Positions 41,156 through 51,200 of a DNA stretch of 64,000 bases are shown in pieces. Every line of letters starts with the position of its first letter. The first letter of the stretch is position 1. This DNA comes from Candidatus Thiovulum imperiosus (GTDB lineage Bacteria; Campylobacterota; Campylobacteria; Campylobacterales; Thiovulaceae). The stretch is taken from positions 62,001-126,000 of the forward strand of contig JAMJTW010000028.1 of assembly GCA_024281175.1 (NCBI GenBank), read 5' to 3'. Below the pieces are notes generated by a model. It made no database searches. It was not told where the DNA came from and saw nothing but the letters and a program-made list of their open reading frames with translations. Position numbers and translations under genes: made by a program.

Positions 41156-41840
41156 TTAGTGTCTCCAACTCATCTTCATTTACAAGCTCTTCAGTATTTT
41201 TATCACCTTCAATATGGTTTGCAGAGCTTGTTCGTTTTGAGTCATCAACTGAACTGCTAAAGAGGTGGTTCATATATAGTGCAAGGCTTCTCATAACATT
41301 GATAACTCTCTCAATCTTTTGACGATGAATATCTTGATACTGCATCTTATCCATTATCATCATAATTTCATCTTGATTGACATAGATGTTATCTGTGATA
41401 TTTTCCATAGACTCGATGCAAGTTTTATTGTTATCAAGAGCTGTTTTGAAAGCCTCAATTTTAGGGAATTTGTTAGAGAGCTTCTCAAATAGTTCTATAT
41501 TATATTCAAGATTACTTTTAACATCACTATTGATTTTGTTCTCAATATCTCCAAGAGACTCATTAATTCTATCTATGGAGTCGAAAATTTCAGAAGCCTT
41601 AGCTTCAGAGTCTTTTGTAACATCATCAAGTGTACCAATAACTTTGTTGTCATCATTTGCAGCAGGTGGTTCAGCTACGATACTTCTTACATTCTCTTCA
41701 TGATGCTCATCACCTTCGGAAGAACTCTCTTTTACTGTTTCAGAAGCTGTTGAACTTTTAGCCTTTGGAGACTCTTCAATATCTATTGAGTCTAAATCAA
41801 CATCTCCACTAAGTAGTGCTTGTAACTCTTCGTCGCTCAC
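41133..41840 (-). CDS. CheZ-like protein (epsilon-type), copy 2
   Basis: IMDKMQYQDIHRQKIERVINVMRSLALYMNHLFSSSVDDSKRTSSANHIEGD. Confidence 0.75.
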   Translation of the reverse strand: MSDEELQALLSGDVDLDSIDIEESPKAKSSTASETVKESSSEGDEHHEENVRSIVAEPPAANDDNKVIGTLDDVTKDSEAKASEIFDSIDRINESLGDIENKINSDVKSNLEYNIELFEKLSNKFPKIEAFKTALDNNKTCIESMENITDNIYVNQDEIMMIMDKMQYQDIHRQKIERVINVMRSLALYMNHLFSSSVDDSKRTSSANHIEGDKNTEELVNEDELETLIASFGNK

Positions 41841-41860
41841 AAAAAATCCTTTAAATTTAT

Positions 41861-43990
41861 TTACTCAAGAATAGAGCTTTTCACCATTTCAGGTTTCCAG
41901 TTATCAATATTACCAATTTTAAATTTATCTCTATCAACAATTTTATCGCTTTTTTTCTCTATCTTGTCAATTAAATCTTCAATCTCTTGGTCTATACCAA
42001 AACTCTCAACATAATTTGTAATACCTCTTGAGAGAAGTGGAAAAACTATTTCGAGACTATCACTATTATCATTTATAGTATTTTGCAAATCGGACAAATA
42101 AGCAATTTTAAATATATTTGCCATTTTTTTATGTCTAACTTGAACTGAAATAAATTCACTAATACTGTTTAAAACATTGTCAATATCTCCATGAGAAGCG
42201 AACTCTTGAGCTTCAAACACAACTTTATCCCACTTCTTATTGAGTCTTGCAATTTCTGGATATTTTTGAAGATACGGTTTACCCTCTGAAAAACCTAACA
42301 TTTCAGAGATATCACCTCGAGAGAGTATCTCTCTGAATTTCTTATGATTGTCAAGCTCTTCAAGAGTTTCAAAAGCCTCTTTTTTAAAATCATCTATTTT
42401 TGAAAGAAACTCTGCATGTTCAAGAGCAGTATCCAATTTGTTGTTTCTAACAGCAAGTTTCATCTCAATAAAAATAGAGTCTAGTTTGTCAAGAACAGCT
42501 TGAAAATCACTGTTTGTTTCAAGAAACTTATTTTTATGAACTAAATTTAAGAGTTCGTTATATCTTCTCTTTTTTAGAAAGTTTTGAAATTGAAGATAGA
42601 CATTTTTCTGAAGAAAGAGGTTTTTAATTGTAAATGCTTTTTCGCTAATTCCTGCAAATTTAGAGAGTATCTCTTTAGCTTTTGCTTCTCCACCAGTTTC
42701 AAAAAGTTGTAGTTTTGCTCTTTTAAAATAGTCTTGCCAGATAGCTTCCAACTTTCTATAAGATTTTGTCTTCTCAAGAGATGGATGTTTTCGAACAATA
42801 TCATAAGCCAAATTATAGTTCTGACTTTTTACAAATTGTGTTAATTTTGCATACTCTTTAAAGTCAGCAACCATCTCATCTATTATCTCTCTTTTTTTAG
42901 GGTCTACGGCAAAAGGCTGAAGCATAAGTTCAGCTTTTTTAGAGTCCCTCATCTCACTCTCAAGAAACTCTTCACTCTTTTTAAGAGTAGCTTCCCAAAT
43001 CATTTCTAAAACTTCATACTCTTTTGTATATTTCAGAATATCGTTCTTTTCAACTAAAAGATACGCCTCTTTATATTTTTTAGATTTTATAAGTCCAGCT
43101 AACTTCTTTTGGTCTTCATGAGCAGAGTAGATAAATATGTTCCCCTTATCATCGGATAAAGCAAAATCATTATTCTCATTTACAATAGTAATATTTGTTA
43201 TCTTATTCTCAATGACAGCATGTTTATTACTAATTGTTTTATGTTCGATGAGGTCATAGAGAACAACTTTTCCTTTTGTTGTTCCAACAAAAAGAAATTT
43301 TTCATCTGGTGAAATTTCCAATTTAGTAATATTACTTCTTGTCTCTAAAAGAGTTTTAATTTTCTCTCCATCAGAAAATCTCCAGAGATTTAAAATGTTA
43401 TTTTTATCAACAGAGAGAAGATAGTTTTCAGATAGAAATTTTAATAATCTAATAGAAGTATCACCCTCTATACTTCTCATACTTTTCATAGTTGAGATAT
43501 TTACAAGATTTATATATCCATCATCTGTTCCAGTAGCAACTATATTTCCACTTTTATTAAAAGCTGAACTTTTTATTGCTAAATCGTGTTTTGGAAATGA
43601 GAATAGAGATTGTCCACTATTCAAATTCCATAAAAAAGCTCTACCGTCATCACTTGTAGAGACAAAATATCTATTTTGTTCATCGACAGATGCTGATATT
43701 ATAGTTCCCTCATGAGTAATTTCATAAAGAAATTTCTTTTCTGGAATGGAGAAAACTTTTATATTCTGCTCAACTCCAATTAGAAGAAAATTATCATCGT
43801 AAGAAACAGCAATTGCTCTATTCCAAACACTCGATTGTATATCTGTTTCAAATCTTGTAACTTCAGAGTAGTTTTCTAATTCATACTCTATAAAATTACC
43901 TTTTGAGTCTAATACAAATAAGTTTCCACTATTTGTTAAGTCCATTGCTACTAATGGGTTTAATAGCTCTATCTTCTTCTTTAATGTCAT
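41861..43990 (-). CDS. WD40-repeat protein with long helical C-terminal region
   Basis: FLWNLNSGQSLFSFPKHDLAIKSSAFNKSGNIVATGTDDGYINLVNIST and related repeats. Confidence 0.82.
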   Translation of the reverse strand: MTLKKKIELLNPLVAMDLTNSGNLFVLDSKGNFIEYELENYSEVTRFETDIQSSVWNRAIAVSYDDNFLLIGVEQNIKVFSIPEKKFLYEITHEGTIISASVDEQNRYFVSTSDDGRAFLWNLNSGQSLFSFPKHDLAIKSSAFNKSGNIVATGTDDGYINLVNISTMKSMRSIEGDTSIRLLKFLSENYLLSVDKNNILNLWRFSDGEKIKTLLETRSNITKLEISPDEKFLFVGTTKGKVVLYDLIEHKTISNKHAVIENKITNITIVNENNDFALSDDKGNIFIYSAHEDQKKLAGLIKSKKYKEAYLLVEKNDILKYTKEYEVLEMIWEATLKKSEEFLESEMRDSKKAELMLQPFAVDPKKREIIDEMVADFKEYAKLTQFVKSQNYNLAYDIVRKHPSLEKTKSYRKLEAIWQDYFKRAKLQLFETGGEAKAKEILSKFAGISEKAFTIKNLFLQKNVYLQFQNFLKKRRYNELLNLVHKNKFLETNSDFQAVLDKLDSIFIEMKLAVRNNKLDTALEHAEFLSKIDDFKKEAFETLEELDNHKKFREILSRGDISEMLGFSEGKPYLQKYPEIARLNKKWDKVVFEAQEFASHGDIDNVLNSISEFISVQVRHKKMANIFKIAYLSDLQNTINDNSDSLEIVFPLLSRGITNYVESFGIDQEIEDLIDKIEKKSDKIVDRDKFKIGNIDNWKPEMVKSSILE

Positions 43991-43994
43991 CTCT

Positions 43995-45203
43995 CTACTC
44001 TAAAATTTTAAATTTATATCCTCTCTCAAGAAGTATTTTTTCAACTTCTTCTCTCTGTTCAAAACCTCTAATTTCCAAATGGACAGAAACATTGGCATCA
44101 CCATAAGAGATAGAAGTAGCTGTTCTATCGTAACCTATATATACAATATTTGCTTTTATTTCATCAAATATCTCTGTTAAATTTTTCAGAGAACCGTGTT
44201 TGTCAATTAGAGTAACAAGCAGTTTCATTTTGCGATTTGATTTTACCAAACCTTTCTCAATTATTACTGAAAGCATTGTTACATCTATATTTCCACCACT
44301 TACAACTACCGCTATATTATCATACTTCTCTATATCTATTTTCTTATGAATTAGTGATGCAACACTAACAGCTCCAGCACCCTCAACAACTATTTTATGG
44401 TTTTCAAGAAGAAAAAGAATAGCACTAGCAACTTCTTCATCATCAACTGAGACAACCTCATCAACATATTTTTGAAGATATGGCAATGTAATTTCTGAAC
44501 CATCTCTTACAGCAATACCATCAGCAATTGTTTTAACAGGACTACTAACAGGTTTCCCTTTTTCGTAACTCTCTTTTAATGCAGTTGCTCCAGAAGATGC
44601 AACTCCAATCACAGCTATTTCTGGACGAAGCGATTTTATTGCCATTGCAACTCCAGAGATAAGACCACCGCCACCAATTGGAACAACTATCGCATCTATC
44701 GGAATATTGCTTTGAAGAAGTTCCAATCCAATAGTCCCCTGTCCTGCAATAACCGACTCATCTTCGTAAGGATGAATAAAGTTTGTTCCTCTCTCTTCAG
44801 AAAGCTGTTTTGCAAATCCATAGGCGTCATCATAAATATCTCCGTGGAGAATTACTTCAGCACCAAAATTTTTAACTCCATTTACTTTTGTAAGAGGAGT
44901 ATTTTCAGGCATTACAATTGTTGTAGGAATTTTGAAATAGTTACCGCTAAATGCGACACCTTGAGCATGATTTCCAGCACTTGCTGCAATCACCCCTCTC
45001 TCTCTCTCTTCAGAAGATAGAAGAGAGATTTTATTGAATGCACCTCTAATTTTAAAAGAGCCTGTTCTTTGTAAATTCTCTTTTTTTAAATAGATAGCTT
45101 TTCCCAACTTTTCTGAAAGGGGTGGAGATATTGAGAATGGAGTCTCTACTAAAATTTTAGAGAGTCTATCTTTTGCACTCCAAACATCACCAAGTTGTAT
45201 CAA
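43995..45203 (-). CDS. ilvA: Threonine ammonia-lyase (ORF track extends to 45263; downstream start more likely)
   Basis: KKENLQRTGSFKIRGAFNKISLL, GNHAQGVAFS, PIGGGGLISGVA, C-terminal ACT-like domain. Confidence 0.93.
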   Translation of the reverse strand: MIQLGDVWSAKDRLSKILVETPFSISPPLSEKLGKAIYLKKENLQRTGSFKIRGAFNKISLLSSEERERGVIAASAGNHAQGVAFSGNYFKIPTTIVMPENTPLTKVNGVKNFGAEVILHGDIYDDAYGFAKQLSEERGTNFIHPYEDESVIAGQGTIGLELLQSNIPIDAIVVPIGGGGLISGVAMAIKSLRPEIAVIGVASSGATALKESYEKGKPVSSPVKTIADGIAVRDGSEITLPYLQKYVDEVVSVDDEEVASAILFLLENHKIVVEGAGAVSVASLIHKKIDIEKYDNIAVVVSGGNIDVTMLSVIIEKGLVKSNRKMKLLVTLIDKHGSLKNLTEIFDEIKANIVYIGYDRTATSISYGDANVSVHLEIRGFEQREEVEKILLERGYKFKILE

Positions 45204-45204
45204 A

Positions 45205-45639
45205 TTAGAAATACCTTTTATGTTCAACCATTGTGCAGAAATTTTGAACAAATTGAAGACCACTATCTTTAGCTTTCTCTCCAGCTTCGTTATTCACAAT
45301 TCCTTTTTGAGCCCAAACAGTTTTTACATCTCCTCTATCTAAAGAGGCTTCAACAACACTCATTACAACAGAGGCTTTTCGAAATACATCTACTAAATCT
45401 ACTTTTTCTGGTATCTCTTTTAAAGAGCGATAAACTTTTTCACCAAGTATTTCTGTCTCTTTAGGATATACTGGAAAAATTTTATATCCAACACTCTGAA
45501 GATATTTTGCAACTCTATGGCTATCTTTTTCAGGGTTTGGAGAGAGTCCAATTATAGCTATGGTTTTTGTCTCTTCTAAAATTTTTTTAATCTCTGTATC
45601 ATTACTATTTACTGTTGGAAATTCACACTCTTCCATTAC
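45205..45639 (-). CDS. CoA-binding domain protein (ORF extends to 45753; internal start MEECEFP more likely)
   Basis: KTIAIIGLSPNPEKDSHRVAKYLQSVGYKIFPVYPKETEILGEKVYRSLKEIPEKVDLVDVFR. Confidence 0.88.
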   Translation of the reverse strand, partial: VMEECEFPTVNSNDTEIKKILEETKTIAIIGLSPNPEKDSHRVAKYLQSVGYKIFPVYPKETEILGEKVYRSLKEIPEKVDLVDVFRKASVVMSVVEASLDRGDVKTVWAQKGIVNNEAGEKAKDSGLQFVQNFCTMVEHKRYF

Positions 45640-45727
45640 AATAGACCTTTTTAAAGAAGTATAACAAACTTTGTTTCGACACAAAACTATAAATTTAGCT
45701 AGAATTTGAAAAAAGGTGTGATAGATT

Positions 45728-46741
45728 TTGATTAAAAAAGTTCTTATTTTCACATTTCTCTCTCTGCCACATCTCTATGGATATATCATAATAGAACACA
45801 CTCCTATCAAATATTTTGTTCCAAATTACAGAATTGAGATAGAAGTAAATATGAGAGAGTATTACCATAATTTTACTCACGCACTTCTCTACTTTCGAGC
45901 AACCTCTACTCAAAACAGTGGAGACTTTTACAGTGTTGAGATGAGCTGTTTCTCTGAAACTTGTAGAGGAACTATACCAGCACCAATTAAATCAACATCT
46001 TCCATAGATTACTATATTGAAGCCTATGATACAACAGACACAAAATATAAAACACAGATATTTTCAGCACCTCATATAACGCTACCAAGTTGGCAAGTTT
46101 CTGATACAACTCCAATTGAACTTCTTTCTCTAAATAGGAAAATCCAAAATGTCTCTTTAAAAGGTTTTGATGAAGAAGTCTCTATAAAACATGTTTCCAA
46201 TAATAGTGGAAGCAGTCGTAGAGTTGAGTCTAAATTTGTTCCTCCTGAAGAGAGAGAGATGAAAAGTCCTGAGAGTCAAGTCAGTGAATTTAGTCAAATT
46301 AAAGGTGTTTCTGAAGAGAGTGTTGATTTTACTGGTATCTGGTCAATTTCGAGAACTCTTTCAACTTGTCATTCTGGTATCTATTCTCATAAAATGATGA
46401 AAATAGAGTCTAGTAATGGAGTAATTACTAGAACACAAACATTTGGTAGAGGAACACGGTTTTATTATCACCCTCAAGACGGTTTTGTTTGCCAACTTAT
46501 AGATGATACAAGAGCAACTTCCCTAAATGGACAACCAGCCTTTCACACCTATACATCTTTTTTTGACTCTTTAAAAAATGGTTTGAAAGGACAGAACTCT
46601 TTTGTAAAACTTCTAAAATTTGGTAGAGATGAAATTGTTTTTGAAGTTACAATGGGTTTTAAAACAATGAAAACTACCTATAAAAGAGAAGAGATTGATA
46701 CAAATTTTGGAAATGACTCAAGTCTCTACTATTATAAATGA
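45728..46741 (+). CDS. Hypothetical secreted protein
   Basis: Signal-like start MIKKVLIFTFLSLPHLYGY; no family recognised. Confidence 0.55.
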   Translation: MIKKVLIFTFLSLPHLYGYIIIEHTPIKYFVPNYRIEIEVNMREYYHNFTHALLYFRATSTQNSGDFYSVEMSCFSETCRGTIPAPIKSTSSIDYYIEAYDTTDTKYKTQIFSAPHITLPSWQVSDTTPIELLSLNRKIQNVSLKGFDEEVSIKHVSNNSGSSRRVESKFVPPEEREMKSPESQVSEFSQIKGVSEESVDFTGIWSISRTLSTCHSGIYSHKMMKIESSNGVITRTQTFGRGTRFYYHPQDGFVCQLIDDTRATSLNGQPAFHTYTSFFDSLKNGLKGQNSFVKLLKFGRDEIVFEVTMGFKTMKTTYKREEIDTNFGNDSSLYYYK

Positions 46742-46878
46742 TAATTGGAATTGTTAGAAAAATTATCATATTTTTTATGATAATTGCAATTCTTCTTAGA
46801 GATGAAGAGATGTTTGGAAAACTTATAGTTCTCTCAATTACAGTATATATCCTCTATCAAATGTTTAGAGCAAGATAG
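46738..46878 (+). CDS. Small hydrophobic protein, 46 aa
   Basis: ATGA overlap with preceding ORF; MIIGIVRKIIIFFMIIAILLRDEEMFGKLIVLSITVYILYQMFRAR*. Absent from the supplied ORF track. Confidence 0.4.
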   Translation: MIIGIVRKIIIFFMIIAILLRDEEMFGKLIVLSITVYILYQMFRAR

Positions 46879-46945
46879 CATACTTTGTTATCTTGTAAAA
46901 CCTATTTACAATTCTTGGAATCTCATACTTGATTCTTTCAAATTT

Positions 46946-48174
46946 CTAAAAAACTATTTTGTTACTTTTAGTCGAAAGATTGCCTTCAGTCTCACCATCT
47001 CTATCCACATACAGCCAAAACTCTTCTGAAATGTAAATGTCAAATAGTTGATAGTCTGGCTGAATTATATAGTATCCAGTAGTTAAATTTGAGAACTTTA
47101 CACTACCATTCTCATCTGTATTTTTAGTTGCTAAAAAGTCTCCATCACTATTAAAAATTGAGATAGAACTATTTTCTAATGGAGAACATTTAACATCACA
47201 ACCATTTAAAGTGAACTTAAATTCATAAAGAGTTTCATCTTCAGGAGTCCAAATAGTAGTAAAGTATTCTGTTAAATCATAAGAGCCATCTGGATTTACA
47301 GTCAAAATGTAAATATTGTTCACACCTTCAACAAGTTGAACTTCATAATTTCTAAGTGCATAAGTGAAATCTATTTCAGGATCTTTTGTAAGTTCCGCAA
47401 GATTTATTTGCTGAACTACATCGTTTACAACAACTCCAATTGCACCATCATCAGATGTTCCCAAGATATTGTCAGTACCATCTCTATCAAAGTTAGATAT
47501 TTTTATATTTAATTTTGCAATTCCAGTTACAGAATTTAATTTTGATACGGAAACTTCCTCAAAAACTGGAATTCCAGAAGTTGAGCTTTTGGTCTCAACA
47601 GAGTAAAGAAGAATGTCAAGATTTGTGTTGTCTGTTACAAGAAACTCAGATACTTCAGAAATTGCTACAAGTTTCCCAAAAGCATCTATTTGAGTTGCTT
47701 GAAACTGATAAGTTTTTGTAGCTTCTAAATTTTCAAAAACATATCCAATATTATCTTCACTTTCATAAGCTGTAAAAGTATTTATATATTTTCCATTTTC
47801 ATCAAAAATATCAATTAAATAAGTAGATTCTATATCTTTTCCACCTCTAATTTTTATAGTTGTATTATAAGAAGGAACATATATATCTAGGTCTTCTTTT
47901 TTAGAAATGTTTTCTTCTAATAAAAAATTAATATCTGTTTCAGGGATTTCTGGAAAGTTGTTTTCAAAATCTAAAGAAATTTTCATATCTGTTTCAGGAA
48001 CTTCTGGAAAATAACTTTCAAAATCTAAAGAAGTTTTCATATCTGTTTCAGGAACTTCTGGAAAATAACTTTCAAAATCTAAAGAAATTTTCATAGTCTC
48101 CTTTTCAGGTTTTTGACTCGAACTTTCTGAACAAGCTAAGAAAAGTATCGGGAGAAAAGTTATAAAAAGTCTCA
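46946..48174 (-). CDS. Lipoprotein related to the C-terminal region of the 1938-aa neighbour (ORF open to 48292; internal start MRLFITFLPILFLACSES likely)
   Basis: Lipobox FLACSES. Shared block IFDENGKYINTFTAYESED..GYVFENLEATKTYQFQATQIDAFGKLVAISEVSEF with the neighbour. Confidence 0.75.
47931..48094. repeat. Three tandem 54-bp in-frame repeats
   Basis: Encodes (DMKISLDFESYFPEVPET)x3 at the N-terminus of the lipoprotein. Confidence 0.9.
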
Positions 48175-48203
48175 TGTTTTTCCTCTGAAAATTTTTATAA
48201 CTC

Positions 48204-48219
48204 TTCCCCAAAAGGGGAA
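48204..48219. terminator. Hairpin between the two large surface-protein genes
   Basis: TTCCCCaaaaGGGGAA, same hairpin as at 31575. Confidence 0.5.
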
Positions 48220-48227
48220 AGAGAAAT

Positions 48228-51200
48228 TTAGTTAGAAAATTGTGGAACTTCAGGAGGCATAATAGCTCTATTATTTCCCTCTTCACATTCACCAGTTTCT
48301 TGATTTATAATATAACCTGCTTCACAAACTATTGTTTCACATATCATACTTTCATAGCTCCAGATTGCCGTTACTTCACATTGTGGAATATCTACATAGA
48401 TATCAGCTTCCATTGTTTCTGTAACATCACCATTTGAAACTTCAAGATGGAGAGTCATATTTTCTAATGCAAGAACTTCAAAAGATATCTCTTCTCCATA
48501 GAAAGTTTTTTCAAGACCATTTACATCTATATAACTCCAATAGAATGTGTATCCAGTTGTATCTTCAACAGATAGGAATGCAGTAGCTGTAATCCACTCT
48601 CCATAAGTTGTTGTGGAAACATTGAAATCTATATCCTCGATGTAGAAGTCAGAGAATTGATACTCATCTGTAAAATCTACACTGTTAGAGAATGTAGAAA
48701 GATTTCCTTCTGTTTCTCCACTAGAATTTACGAGAAGTTCAAATGCTTGAGCAGTGTAGTAGTCAAATAGAGCAGGGTCTGGTTGAATTGTATACATTCC
48801 TTCAACTAAATTTGAGAATATAACTTGTCCATTTGCATCTGTCTCTTTTGTCTCTAAAAGGTGACCAGAAATGTCAAAAATAGAAACAAAGATATTTCCA
48901 ATTGTTGAGCAAGAACCATCAGTTTCACAACCATTTAAATTGAATATAACATCATGAAGAGTTACACCTTCTGGAGTCCAAACAACAGTGAAGTCTTTTG
49001 TCCAGTCATAAGAGCCATCTGGATTTACAGCTGAAACATAAACATTATTTACACCTTCAACTAGTTGAACTTTATAATTTGTAAGTGCATAAGTAAAGTC
49101 TGTATCAGGAACTTTTGTAAGTGTTTCAAGATTTATAAATTGAGCCATATCATTTACAATAAATCCAATTGAACCATCATCAGATGTTCCTAAGATATTG
49201 TCGGCACCATCTCTATCAAAATTAGAAATAGTCGCATTTAGCTTGATAGTTCCAGTTGTAGCATTTACATCACTCTGTTTAATTAGAGAAACCTCATCAA
49301 AGAGTGGAGAACCAGATATTTCACTTTCACTTTGAACTGAGAGTAGAGTTAAATCTAACATATTTGTTTCTGCTACTGGAACAGTCATTTTAGTCATATT
49401 AGAAATTGCTAAAACTCTTCCTAGCATATCAACTTGAACAGCTTGGAATTGGTAAGTTTTCTTAGCTTCTAAATTTTCGAAAACATAGACAACTCTATCT
49501 TCTTCCTCATCTTGGTAAGCTGTAAGAGTATTGATATATCTTCCCTTATCATCAAAGATTTCAACAAAGTAGATAGACTCTTCATGTTTTCCACCTCTAA
49601 TATCTCCAGCAACATTTCCAACTTTTGGATTGTAAGAGAGATGTAGAGTTTTAGATTTGCTATTTCCAAGTCGATTTGAAACTTCAACTTCAATATCGTT
49701 TTCACCAACTTCTAAAGGTAAAAAGAAAGTATATTCCGTCTCATCATTTTGACTTACAACAGTCTCACCTTGAACTTTTTTACCATTTACACGAATAGAA
49801 ACTTGAGATTTTGTAAGGCTTCTAACATCTGTATCTTTGTCTGTTAAATCAAAGATTTGAGCTGTAACTTTTGCTTGATACTTCTGTCCATAGCTTACAA
49901 TAGCTTCTCTGAAAGAGATAGATGCTAAATGGTCTGGAACATCATCTGTATTGTCTAATCTAAAGATGAGGTTTCTATCACTTGAGAAATTTTGAAGAAC
50001 TTTGATTTCCCCAATATAGTTACTATCTGGAACTGAAACTCTCACAATTCTATGAGAACCTTTTCCTCCAAGAACATTGTTGAATGTTGTGTTCTTCCCA
50101 TGTCTAGTTACAACTGACTCTTTTTCTGAAATATTTTTAGGAGTTTTAATTCCATCAACTGAAACTTCTGCATCTGTAATGCCATTCCCATCTAAATCTT
50201 CAACTCTAACATTGATTTTATAAGTTGGCTTTTCAGAAATTTCTATATCAATTCTAGCAATATCTTCTCTTTCTGAAGTTTCTGTATTGTCTATTTCAAA
50301 TCTCTTCACATTTATCATTGGAGACTTGTAGAAACCAGATTTTGAAGCTGAAACTCTTAAAAGAGAGTTTTGATTATCTTCTCTAATTTGAGAAAGAGAC
50401 ATATCTACTGGAGAGAACTCATAAAGTCCAACTCTATCGGCAGTTTCAATTTGAACAGCAGGAGTTGTTGTTGGCTTTGAGACAAAAACATCAGTGATTT
50501 CAATGAAATCTTTTAGCTTTAATTCATAAGGGTCAATAACAAGATGACCTGAATTTCTCATTTCAAGTTTTCTACCATCTTCAAATTTTGCAAAAATAGT
50601 AGCTCCAAGAACTAATCTAAATCCATCATCTATTACTGATGTTGTAGCATCATAAGGATTTGAAACTACTTCACCCATAGGTAAAGCTAATTGCTCTAAA
50701 AATCTATTTGAAGAGATAGTTTTTGCAACATGTTTTAGAGGAAGTTTCTTTTTATCAGAAGTGAAAACTACTGTTGAGTTTTTATCATCAATCTCTTTAG
50801 CATAATTTAAAATAGGAGCTTCATCAGAAAGAACTTTCCAAGATAGAGTTCCATCAAGACCATTTTCTAAATAGATAGTTGTAAATGAGTCATCATCTAA
50901 ATAGATGTCAGAAACAATACCCATATTCCATTGAATAGCTTCAATTTTATAAGTATCATCATCTAAGTTTCCATCTTCAACAAAAACATAGCCAAACTCT
51001 TTATTTCCACTAACTTTTACAGCATCTTGAAGGAAAGTATCCCAATCACTTTGATATACAGGAGCAACAAGACCTAAGTTTATAAGCTCATCTTTCGTCT
51101 CATCATTTTCACCTCTATTAGCAACTCCATGCCACTCACCATCATCTATTCTGTAATACCAAACTTTTTTACTTCTCTCATACTCTCGAACAGTTTTTTT

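Noticed and set aside
45203-45263. Overlap of ilvA ORF with the CoA-binding protein gene
   Set aside because: Explained by an over-extended ilvA start in the ORF track; a start near 45203 removes the overlap.
48174-48292. Overlap of the 46946 lipoprotein ORF with the 48228 gene
   Set aside because: Internal start MRLFITFLPILFLACSES gives a proper lipoprotein signal, so the upstream extension is probably not translated.
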